DNA of 38,316 nucleotides. Source: Acinetobacter lactucae (GTDB taxonomy: Bacteria > Pseudomonadota > Gammaproteobacteria > Pseudomonadales > Moraxellaceae). Position numbers and translations under genes: made by a program. The notes under the pieces are model-generated. The model was not told the origin of the DNA, searched no databases, and saw only the letters and a list, made by a program, of their open reading frames with translations. Location: positions 1-38,316 of the forward strand of contig NZ_JABVBF010000009.1 in the NCBI RefSeq assembly GCF_013344765.1. The letters are read 5' to 3'. This document shows, piece by piece, positions 26,304 to 33,366 of this stretch; within the stretch, counting starts at the first letter, position 1, and each line of letters starts with the position of its first letter.

Positions 26304-28085
26304 ATGCCAATTTACAATGCTCCTTTAGCTGATATGAAATTCATCTTAAATGATGTATTTAAAGCAGAACAATTTTGGCAGTCTAATGAGAAACTTGCTC
26401 ATGTAGATGCTGCAACAGCTGAAGCAATTTTAGAAGAAATGGCTAAATTTGCTCAGAACGTGACTCATCCATTAAACCGTACTGGTGATGAAGAAGGCGC
26501 TCGCTATGAGAACGGCGAGGTATTCACACCAGCTGGTTTTAAAGATGCATTTCGTCAATATGCAGAAGGCGGTTGGATTGGCTTAGGTGCCGATGAAGAA
26601 TGGGGCGGTCAAGGCATGCCAAAAATGCTCACCGTTCTTTCTGATGAAATGTTATTTGCGACTAACCCATCATTTATGCTCTACCCGCTTCTTTCAGTGG
26701 GTGCAGGTATGGCTTTAAACAGCTACGCATCTCAAGAGCAAAAAGAAACTTATTTACCTAAGATTTATTCAGGTGAATGGTCAGGTACGATGTGCTTAAC
26801 TGAGCCACATGCAGGTACTGATTTAGGTATTATCAAAACTAAAGCTGAACGTAATGAAGACGGTACATATAACATCACAGGTACTAAAATCTTCATCACT
26901 GGCGGTGACAACGATTTAGCAGAAAACATTATTCACTTGGTACTTGCTAAAACTCCTGATGCCCCTGCTGGTTCACGTGGTATCTCGTTATTTATCGTAC
27001 CAAAATACCTTGTAAATGAAGATAGTTCTCTAGGCGACCGTAACCATGTTGGCCCAGGTTCTATTGAACATAAAATGGGTATCAAAGCATCTGCAACTTG
27101 TGTGATGAACTTTGATGGAGCTAAAGGTTACCTCGTTGGTAAAGAAAACGAAGGTCTTGCTGCCATGTTTGTCATGATGAACTACGAACGTTTATCAATG
27201 GGTATTCAAGGTTTGGGCGCCTCTGAATTTGCTTATCAAAATGCTGCTCAATACGCGACTGATCGTTTACAAGGTCGTAGTGCAGCTGGTGTTCAATCAC
27301 CAAACAAACCTGCTGACAGCATTTTAGTTCATGGTGATGTGCGTCGTATGTTGTTAAACGTACGTGCAAACAACGAAGCTTCTCGTGCCTTTGCAGTCTA
27401 TGTAGGCCAACAACTCGATATCACTAAATTCTCGACTGATGCAGCAGCAGTGAAAAAAGCCAATGACCGCGTTGCGCTTTTAACTCCAATTGCAAAAGCT
27501 TACCTCACAGATACAGCATTCCAAGCAACTTTAGATGCTCAGATGGTGTTCGGTGGTCACGGTTATATCCGTGAATGGGGTATGGAGCAATGTATTCGTG
27601 ATCTTCGTATTGCTCAAATCTACGAAGGAACTAACGGCGTTCAATCTCAAGATTTAATTGGTCGTAAAACTATTAAATGTGGCGGTGCATTCATTGCTGA
27701 ATACATTACAGAAATCCGTGACTTTGCAAATGACTTAGATACCGATTTGAACTTTATTAAAGATGCAACTCTAGATGCTGCAACTGAAATCGAAGCAATC
27801 ACTCAGTTCATTATTGAACAAGCTGCTGAAAACGTAGACTTCCCAAATGCTGCTGCGGTTGATTATTTACATGCAGTGGGTTTACTCAGCTTCGCGTATA
27901 TGTTTGCAAAAATTTCAGCAGCAGCAAAAGATAAGTCTGGTGATTTCTACCAAAACAAACTTGCTTTAGCTCAATACTTTGTTGAACGTATCTTGCCTGA
28001 TATTGATGCGCGTATTGCAAAAATTAAAGCTGGTTCTAACTTGATTATGGGCTTTAGTGAAGATTACTTTACCAATCAAGCTTAA
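26304..28085 (+). CDS. acyl-CoA dehydrogenase, second of a tandem pair
   Basis: Paralogue of the preceding gene: 593 aa with the same layout and length, so a tandem duplication followed by divergence. It keeps WSGTMCLTEPHAGTDLG, GSIEHKMGIKASATC, MVFGGHGYIREWGMEQCIRD and the catalytic glutamate in YEGTNGVQ. The shift from EIQ to GVQ after the catalytic Glu and other substrate-side changes suggest different acyl-chain specificity. AAGGTGA precedes the ATG at good spacing. It ends at a terminator. Both members share the C-terminal extension of DmdC-like dehydrogenases. Confidence 0.94.
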   Translation: MPIYNAPLADMKFILNDVFKAEQFWQSNEKLAHVDAATAEAILEEMAKFAQNVTHPLNRTGDEEGARYENGEVFTPAGFKDAFRQYAEGGWIGLGADEEWGGQGMPKMLTVLSDEMLFATNPSFMLYPLLSVGAGMALNSYASQEQKETYLPKIYSGEWSGTMCLTEPHAGTDLGIIKTKAERNEDGTYNITGTKIFITGGDNDLAENIIHLVLAKTPDAPAGSRGISLFIVPKYLVNEDSSLGDRNHVGPGSIEHKMGIKASATCVMNFDGAKGYLVGKENEGLAAMFVMMNYERLSMGIQGLGASEFAYQNAAQYATDRLQGRSAAGVQSPNKPADSILVHGDVRRMLLNVRANNEASRAFAVYVGQQLDITKFSTDAAAVKKANDRVALLTPIAKAYLTDTAFQATLDAQMVFGGHGYIREWGMEQCIRDLRIAQIYEGTNGVQSQDLIGRKTIKCGGAFIAEYITEIRDFANDLDTDLNFIKDATLDAATEIEAITQFIIEQAAENVDFPNAAAVDYLHAVGLLSFAYMFAKISAAAKDKSGDFYQNKLALAQYFVERILPDIDARIAKIKAGSNLIMGFSEDYFTNQA

Positions 28086-28098
28086 TTAATCTTTTCAT

Positions 28099-28129
28099 AA
28101 AAAACGTCTGAGTAATCAGGCGTTTTTTG
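28099..28129. terminator. bidirectional terminator
   Basis: A 13-bp stem (AAAAAACGTCTGA, GTAA, TCAGGCGTTTTTT) with one G-U pair separates the convergent acyl-CoA dehydrogenase and LysR genes. Confidence 0.85.
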
Positions 28130-28157
28130 TTTCCAATAATAAAAAGTAGAATACCTT

Positions 28158-29054
28158 TTAAGCTTTTAATTTCTCGACCAAGAAATCGGCAGTAATATTT
28201 ACACTAGGCAATAACCCTCGCCTTGTTAACATAAGCAAACTGGTCGTTACATTACCAGCAGACCAATCTGGCAGAACATTAACTAAGCTCCCATTTGCTA
28301 ATTCATTAATACAAAAAGTTTCAGGTAAAAGCGTAATACCGATTCCCCTTTTTGCAGCTCCCTTCAAGATTTCCGACTCATTCGCCACAAAGCGAACGTT
28401 TGGCCTTACCACTTCTTTCTGACCATGTATATTTTGAAAATGCCATGGATTCATTTGTAACTCAGGCCATAAACCTTCATGTTTGAGCAAATCTTTTGGT
28501 GTATGAATAGGTACCACCTTCATTAAGTAGGTAGGTGCTGCAACAGCAATGATTTTATCGTGTTTAAGTACACGTTGAATTAATCCAGAATCTGGCAATG
28601 GTTGAAAATGGCTACGGATCACGATATCAAAGTTTTCACTCATGACATCAACATAACGATCCGTTACTTCTATTTGTAATAATAACTTAGGATAACGTTC
28701 TGCGAGTTCAGGCAAACACTCAGATAAAAGATATTGGGCAATCGGTACAGAAGCACTCAACCTGACTACACCACTTGGCTCTTGTTGTTGTATTAATAAA
28801 TTTTCTTCTGCGTAACGAAACTCATCGACCGCATTTTTGGCATGTTGATAAAACAGTTTTCCTGCTTCACTTAACACAAAACTACGTGAACTACGATGAA
28901 TTAAGGTTAAGCCTAGCTTATTTTCTAATATTGCAACACGCTTACTAATCGTTGATTTAGGTAAATTAAGCTGTTTAGCTGCGGCAGAAAATCCTTGATG
29001 CTCTACAGCAACGACAAAAAGATAAACATCATTCAAGTTTTGTCTAAGTCGCAT
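28158..29054 (-). CDS. LysR-family transcriptional regulator
   Basis: A 298-aa LysR regulator: N-terminal winged HTH (residues 1-60; FVVAVEHQGFSAAAKQLNLPKSTISKRVAILE is the DNA-binding helix region) and a C-terminal periplasmic-binding-protein-like effector domain beginning near residue 90 (GVVRLSASVPIAQYLLSECL). It belongs to the group close to regulators of glutathione-S-transferase-like or quinone-related genes. It diverges from a GST gene, its likely target, with a palindromic candidate site between them. The effector is unknown. Confidence 0.93.
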   Translation of the reverse strand: MRLRQNLNDVYLFVVAVEHQGFSAAAKQLNLPKSTISKRVAILENKLGLTLIHRSSRSFVLSEAGKLFYQHAKNAVDEFRYAEENLLIQQQEPSGVVRLSASVPIAQYLLSECLPELAERYPKLLLQIEVTDRYVDVMSENFDIVIRSHFQPLPDSGLIQRVLKHDKIIAVAAPTYLMKVVPIHTPKDLLKHEGLWPELQMNPWHFQNIHGQKEVVRPNVRFVANESEILKGAAKRGIGITLLPETFCINELANGSLVNVLPDWSAGNVTTSLLMLTRRGLLPSVNITADFLVEKLKA

Positions 29055-29061
29055 TTTTCAA

Positions 29062-29079
29062 TGTCCATAAATGTAGACA
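29062..29079. promoter_or_regulatory. candidate LysR operator
   Basis: TGTCCA-N6-TAGACA, an imperfect inverted repeat (5 of 6 arm positions match), lies 8 bp upstream of the lysR start and about 80 bp from the GST start. Position is typical for a LysR recognition site with autoregulation. Confidence 0.35.
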
Positions 29080-29159
29080 ATAAGTTTCATAATACCTGAC
29101 TACTAGAAACTTTTCTGCCGACTTAAGATGATTTTACACATCACAAAAGAGTAATCATC

Positions 29160-29870
29160 ATGTCAACTTTCACTTTATTTTATGGCGTCCCTTCTGGCTG
29201 TTCATTTGGTTCCATTGTTGCGTTGGAATGGTCAGGTTTGCCCTATCAACTTTGTAGAATCGAGATGCCAGCTCAATGCAACACCGAGGAATACCGCCGA
29301 ATTAATCCAATGGGTGAAACGCCTGCTCTGCTCTACGACAATGGCAAAGTTTTAACGGAAAGCATGGCGATCTTGAACCATATCATGGCAAAAAGCTTGA
29401 ATGCGGCTTTTCACTATGAACAAGGAACAGAACAATTTAATATGTTTAATCAGAAACTAGCTTTTTTGAATACGACTTTATTCAATGCATTTAGCCCACT
29501 CTGGTATAGCCTTGAACATTCTTCATCAGAAGGTGGTAAACAAGTATTGCGTGAATATGGAGCAGCCCAAGTTAAAAAAGCATTTACAGCTTTAGAAAAT
29601 AGCCTGATAAATCAAACTTGGCTAATGGGCGATCAATTGTCTTTTGTGGATGGCTACTACGCCGGTATCGCACGCTGGTTAAAATATCATGATGTTATTG
29701 ATATTGATCAATTTCCAAACTGTAAACGTCTTTATGAACAATTACAAAATGAACCAGCCGTAAAATTTGCACATGCAATTGAGCAAGAACAGCCTACTGA
29801 GAGTATCGGTCATTTTTTAGGTCATGTTTCACTTAATGAAGTGATTCAACAATATACAAATTTGAAATAG
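29160..29870 (+). CDS. glutathione S-transferase family protein
   Basis: A 236-aa GST-fold protein. The N-terminal thioredoxin-like domain (1-80) starts FTLFYGVPSGCSFGSIVALEW with a Ser/Cys at the catalytic position, has the cis-proline motif NPMGETPALLY and the glutathione-gamma-glutamyl-binding TESMAIL. The C-terminal helical domain has the NQTWLMGDQLSFVDGYYA capping motif. The substrate is unknown; a detoxification role under the divergent LysR regulator is probable. Downstream is a terminator. Confidence 0.92.
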   Translation: MSTFTLFYGVPSGCSFGSIVALEWSGLPYQLCRIEMPAQCNTEEYRRINPMGETPALLYDNGKVLTESMAILNHIMAKSLNAAFHYEQGTEQFNMFNQKLAFLNTTLFNAFSPLWYSLEHSSSEGGKQVLREYGAAQVKKAFTALENSLINQTWLMGDQLSFVDGYYAGIARWLKYHDVIDIDQFPNCKRLYEQLQNEPAVKFAHAIEQEQPTESIGHFLGHVSLNEVIQQYTNLK

Positions 29871-29931
29871 GCTTTCCGTTTTTATAGTGAAAATAACCTT
29901 AACACCCGAGTTGAATTAAAGCTTAGTAAAG

Positions 29932-29957
29932 ACGCCTGAAAAATCAGGCGTTTTTTA
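29932..29957 (+). terminator. terminator after the GST gene
   Basis: ACGCCTGA, AAAA, TCAGGCGTTTTTT. The right arm plus T-run (AATCAGGCGTTTTTT) repeats that of the terminator at 28099-28129. Confidence 0.85.
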
Positions 29958-30033
29958 TTTTGTTTTTACTATTTCAATTGGCATAAAATTTGTTTAATTT
30001 CTAAACATTACTAAGTAAATAAAAGACTTTACT

Positions 30034-30516
30034 ATGCCTGATCCCAAAAAATATGAGCGCATTCTGGACCGATTTGGTCATTATGCCGTTGAAGCTTTTC
30101 ATTATTCAGCCTTGTTTATTATCGGGTGTATGGTGGCATGGTCTGCAGCCAATACAGTTTTTGAAATTCTGACCGTCAAAAAGTATGCTTCAATTGATGA
30201 TATTTTATTATTATTTATCTACTTAGAACTTGGAGCAATGGTTGGAATTTACTTTAAAACCAATCATATGCCTGTGCGATTTCTTATTTATGTCGCAATT
30301 ACGGCCTTAACCCGTCTACTCATTTCAGATATTCAACATGATCATAAAGCGGATATTGATCAAGTCATTATTACGGGCTCAATTTTGATTTTAGCCTTAT
30401 CTATTTTAGTCGTACGATTTGCTTCATGGCACTACCCATCAGTGATGAAAGAGAAACATGCAAAAACCTCAAATAATTTGAAACCCCCTCAACCGCAAGA
30501 TGACGAGTTAGCATAG
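30034..30516 (+). CDS. PsiE-like membrane protein
   Basis: A 160-aa protein resembling phosphate-starvation-inducible PsiE. Four predicted membrane helices lie at about residues 24-45, 60-80, 88-105 and 112-130, with the conserved EAFHYSALFIIG, LLLFIYLELGAMVGIY and KTNHMPVRFLIYVAITALTR segments. PsiE proteins are small inner-membrane proteins of unproven function. No Pho box was recognised upstream. It is followed by a terminator shared with the RcnB-like gene. Confidence 0.85.
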   Translation: MPDPKKYERILDRFGHYAVEAFHYSALFIIGCMVAWSAANTVFEILTVKKYASIDDILLLFIYLELGAMVGIYFKTNHMPVRFLIYVAITALTRLLISDIQHDHKADIDQVIITGSILILALSILVVRFASWHYPSVMKEKHAKTSNNLKPPQPQDDELA

Positions 30517-30518
30517 AA

Positions 30519-30545
30519 AAAGGCCTCAAAATAGAGGCCTTTGTT
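30519..30545. terminator. bidirectional terminator
   Basis: AAAGGCCTC, AAAATA, GAGGCCTTT between the convergent psiE-like and rcnB-like genes. Confidence 0.8.
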
Positions 30546-30554
30546 ATTTTACAT

Positions 30555-30944
30555 TTAACGAACTCGGTAAATATTGTGTCTCGAGTCTACTAATAAGTAT
30601 TGATTAGGGGTTTTAACCCAATGGTATCCACGTGGTGGCGCATATAAACGGTGTGCTCGCCAGTCTGAAACATAATAGCGGCTATGGCGATATTGAGTAG
30701 GAATGCGTTCACCACGTTTAAATACTACATATCGACCATAGTGCTTACCACGATCAGCATTTGACCAATTGGGAGCACGATGATCATTTCGGTAGTCATG
30801 ACGGCGGTCATCACGATCACGGTGTTCATATCGGTCATAGTGTTTACGATTGTTATTATCCCAACGATGATTTGTATCGGCCATCGCGGTAGCTGACATA
30901 CCTAACATTAATGTCGAAAGTACAAGAACGATTGGCTTTTTCAT
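30555..30944 (-). CDS. RcnB-like periplasmic protein
   Basis: A 129-aa protein with a Sec signal peptide (residues 1-22, cleavage after AMA). The mature N-terminus is rich in Arg/Asp/His/Asn (RHDYRNDHRAPNW), and the C-terminus carries the RcnB-type motif: YVVSDWRAHRLYAPPRGYHWV and then QYLLVD, with an arginine at the end. RcnB helps limit nickel and cobalt stress in E. coli by an unclear periplasmic route; many homologues have no proven metal role. No metal-dependent operator was seen. Confidence 0.85.
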   Translation of the reverse strand: MKKPIVLVLSTLMLGMSATAMADTNHRWDNNNRKHYDRYEHRDRDDRRHDYRNDHRAPNWSNADRGKHYGRYVVFKRGERIPTQYRHSRYYVSDWRAHRLYAPPRGYHWVKTPNQYLLVDSRHNIYRVR

Positions 30945-31003
30945 GGCCTATTTCCTTTTAATCTTGATATGAAGCTAGATTAGAAAACAGTCGAGGAGAA
31001 ACC

Positions 31004-31084
31004 ATGAATAAAACAGCTTTGATTGCTAAACTTTGTAATGACTATAAAGAAAATATGAAGAATCTGTATCTGTGCTACCATTAG
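31004..31084 (+). CDS. possible 26-aa small ORF
   Basis: ATG with GAGGAG five bases upstream, the strongest ribosome-binding site near here. The peptide reads MNKTALIAKLCNDYKENMKN and ends LYLCYH. It lies 25 bp before the GTG of the next gene. It could be a small protein, a leader controlling the downstream gene, or the truncated start of a lost gene. Not recognised. Conservation would decide. Confidence 0.35.
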   Translation: MNKTALIAKLCNDYKENMKNLYLCYH

Positions 31085-31109
31085 CATTTTTCAAACTAGG
31101 TCAATTGCT

Positions 31110-31556
31110 GTGTCTGAAATCAGTTTTGAGCGTCTTCATCAATTTTTTTGTAAAGTTCCAAGTGTACAAGAAGCCCGTATCATGGCTCATGGAGCAGATG
31201 GCGAACATGCTTGGTGGTTTAAGTTCAGTATTGACGTAGAGCATGCGCTTGCATGGCAAACAGTTCAAGAACTAGGCCATGTTTTAAACTACCTATCAAC
31301 AAACGAACGTCTACCGACATTATTCTTTCCTGTTTCTCCACCTCCATATATGAACGGTGAAGCCAAAGATTTTTTATCATGGATTATTCAATGTAATCAT
31401 CCGGAGTTTTCTCCAGATGTTGTCTGTGACTGGCTTGAAGCACGTTTACCAAATCCTGTTGAAGATGAGTCGCAGTGGAAAATCAAGACTGATTTGAGTG
31501 AAATAGAAAAACTTGATGATAAAGCGTTGGATCAATTGATTCCGCCAGCGCCTTAA
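31110..31556 (+). CDS. hypothetical protein, 148 aa
   Basis: Not recognised. A soluble-looking acidic protein with no signal peptide or helix, starting at a GTG. A tryptophan-rich WWFKFSID stretch and a Pro-rich LFFPVSPPPYMNG segment stand out, and the C-terminus ends in PPAP after acidic helices. The layout (small, acidic, aromatic) resembles some immunity or chaperone-type small proteins, but there is no toxin gene beside it. It follows the 26-aa ORF and may share its transcript. I would not assign a function. Confidence 0.65.
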   Translation: MSEISFERLHQFFCKVPSVQEARIMAHGADGEHAWWFKFSIDVEHALAWQTVQELGHVLNYLSTNERLPTLFFPVSPPPYMNGEAKDFLSWIIQCNHPEFSPDVVCDWLEARLPNPVEDESQWKIKTDLSEIEKLDDKALDQLIPPAP

Positions 31557-31621
31557 ATTGGACTTATGGCACAGCCTTTATTTACAGTAATGTTCTAATG
31601 TCTTGTGTATAGGCTAATGCC

Positions 31622-31746
31622 TCACTTTTGAGAGGTCAAAAGTGACAAAAACCTTTGTTTCACTGATGTTGCTTCCCTGCAACACAGTGAAACGGCGACA
31701 TCCATGTCGCCAATCACCTTGCCAATTTTGTACAAAATCACGGCAA
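31622..31746. repeat. hairpin-rich intergenic element, probably a dispersed repeat
   Basis: Four consecutive inverted repeats occur in 125 bp. TCACTTTTGA-GAGG-TCAAAAGTGA (31622-31645), a 15-bp stem GTTTCACTG/CAGTGAAAC with inner TGTTGC/GCAACA (31657-31693), GGCGACATCCATGTCGCC (31694-31711), and TTGCC...GGCAA around ATTTTGTACAAAAT (31719-31746). It does not overlap a supported gene. I recall similar text recurring in Acinetobacter intergenic regions but cannot verify copy number. It has no transposase and no recognisable terminal repeats. Confidence 0.65.
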
Positions 31747-31800
31747 CGAATAAGCTCCAAGTTTAGAATCAAACTAATTAAGACTCCGTCGTGAAGATAG

Positions 31801-31831
31801 AGCCTCAAGCTTTATATAAAGCTAGGCTTAG
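31801..31831 (-). terminator. hairpin at the end of the PLD gene
   Basis: AGCCT-CA-AGCTTTATATAAAGCT-AGGCT; stem arms flank a perfect palindrome. It reaches the minus-strand stop codon, so it is a candidate 3' end for the PLD-family transcript. The T-run is weak. Confidence 0.45.
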
Positions 31832-33291
31832 AAAGTCGACAACCCTGACCATTCCATAAAACGATAAATCCAATATTTCACTTTAGACTCATCTGCATAC
31901 TTCGCGTAATCCACGCTCATCTGTCTATCTTTTAGGTTTGACCACGAGGTATTGAAGTAATCTTGCGCATCTTTAAAGACTTGATCTTGAACTTTGCCAA
32001 TGACCAACATATCCGTTTCAAGATTGTAATTTTTTAAATTACGGGCTGTAAAATTGGCAGACCCTACAATCAACTCGGCTTGATGAGCATTATATTTCAA
32101 AATCATTTTGCTATGGTTCTGCTCACCGTGGGTATCACACCAGCGTATTGGAATACCGACAGCATGTAGTTCTGAAGCTACCTGACGGTTAGGAATACCA
32201 TTCTTTTGTCGACCAAATGCATCTTTATTTGGGTCAAGTAAAACTCGGACAATAACACCTCTTTCTTGAGCATTTTTTAGGGCTTGAATAATTTTACGTT
32301 CAGACAAATAGAACATACTTAAATCAAGATGCTCTTTCGGCTTCGCTGAATTAATCAATTTCAATACAGATTGATAAATCGCCCCTTCAGTTAACACCTG
32401 AACTTGAGGTTTGGTTACGTCTTTTTCAAAGTCACCTAAAATGAGCGATGGAGAGCTACTGCCTGACATTTGCGCAACAGCAGCTTCGGTTTGAAGAACA
32501 TCAGCCGCTGTGGCTCCTGTTACAACCAACGCGACATTAGAATGGCGAGAACTACCATCGTGCGGATTTGCTGAGGTCACCAATGACTTCCAACCCGCAT
32601 CGGTATCGACTACCACAGTTTTACGGTGATTTGCCTTAAAGTTAAATAAGTTCAAATAGCTACGTAGTGTAATTTTTTCATCACCGAATGGATTTGGTAA
32701 CCAGCCCTTTTCAGGGTTATTGCCAATATTCTGACAGCAGATGTACCAGAACCCAGACCAAAAGGGGTTAGAAGCACGCAAAGGAGTTAAATTGGTTTCA
32801 ATCACATCGACACCTGCCTGACGTAACTGACGGTAATGTTCAGGACTTAAACCACCATAGACCGAATTAATCGGGTCGGTAATCATAACAATTTGTATTT
32901 GGCGGTTTTGTCTTTTCTTACTCACTAATGCATCGGTTAACTCTTGCATTAATGGTCTTTGTTTGAGTTTTGAGTCACCCACTTCAGAATTAAATAAGAA
33001 CATATCCACCACAATCGTGGTTTTTGCCTCATCAATCATTTTCAAGATTTCATCAAAGATGTGCTGATCAACCTGTTGCTGTCCTTTAGCATCAAGGTAG
33101 GTTTTGTCAGCTAAAAATTTGACATCGGCATGTCTAAGCTTGCCACTAAAGTTAATTCCTTGTGGTAATGGTTTTACTGTGTGGTAAATCGCCGATGCAA
33201 GATATGCAATAGCAACAACGCAAAGTAATACCGCCATATAACGACGCCCTGACCAATTTATTTTTTGATGAATTCGTTGAAAAATACGCAT
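31828..33291 (-). CDS. phospholipase D-family protein (HKD motifs)
   Basis: A 487-aa PLD-superfamily protein with one N-terminal membrane segment (residues 19-36), so a membrane-anchored enzyme facing the periplasm. The first HKD motif is HRKTVVVD (His222, Lys224, Asp229) followed by TSANPHD. The second is HSKMILKY (His393, Lys395) with GSANFT downstream; tyrosine replaces the Asp of the motif at position 400. His and Lys, the catalytic pair, are intact. Cardiolipin synthase or phosphodiesterase activity are possible; several PLDs exist in Acinetobacter. The ATG abuts the T-run of the znuD terminator, and the ribosome-binding site is poor. Confidence 0.88.
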   Translation of the reverse strand: MRIFQRIHQKINWSGRRYMAVLLCVVAIAYLASAIYHTVKPLPQGINFSGKLRHADVKFLADKTYLDAKGQQQVDQHIFDEILKMIDEAKTTIVVDMFLFNSEVGDSKLKQRPLMQELTDALVSKKRQNRQIQIVMITDPINSVYGGLSPEHYRQLRQAGVDVIETNLTPLRASNPFWSGFWYICCQNIGNNPEKGWLPNPFGDEKITLRSYLNLFNFKANHRKTVVVDTDAGWKSLVTSANPHDGSSRHSNVALVVTGATAADVLQTEAAVAQMSGSSSPSLILGDFEKDVTKPQVQVLTEGAIYQSVLKLINSAKPKEHLDLSMFYLSERKIIQALKNAQERGVIVRVLLDPNKDAFGRQKNGIPNRQVASELHAVGIPIRWCDTHGEQNHSKMILKYNAHQAELIVGSANFTARNLKNYNLETDMLVIGKVQDQVFKDAQDYFNTSWSNLKDRQMSVDYAKYADESKVKYWIYRFMEWSGLSTF

Positions 33292-33293
33292 AA

Positions 33294-33330
33294 AAAAGAC
33301 CTAACTTGATGGTTTCAAATTAGGTCTTTT
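33294..33330 (-). terminator. terminator after znuD
   Basis: AAAAGACCTAA, 15-nt loop, TTAGGTCTTTT on the plus strand; reading on the minus strand it ends in a T-run that touches the ATG of the PLD gene. Confidence 0.75.
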
Positions 33331-33366
33331 GGATTGATTTTTCAAGTTTAGTTTCGTGTTAAAGCC

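Noticed and set aside
29062..31603. Possible genomic island from PsiE-like gene to hairpin element
   Set aside because: No integrase, tRNA, direct repeats or composition shift; terminators and gene order look like ordinary chromosome.
31614..31808. 64-aa minus-strand frame over the hairpin element
   Set aside because: Its sequence follows the inverted repeats; no ribosome-binding site was seen and the frame is best explained by the repeat element.
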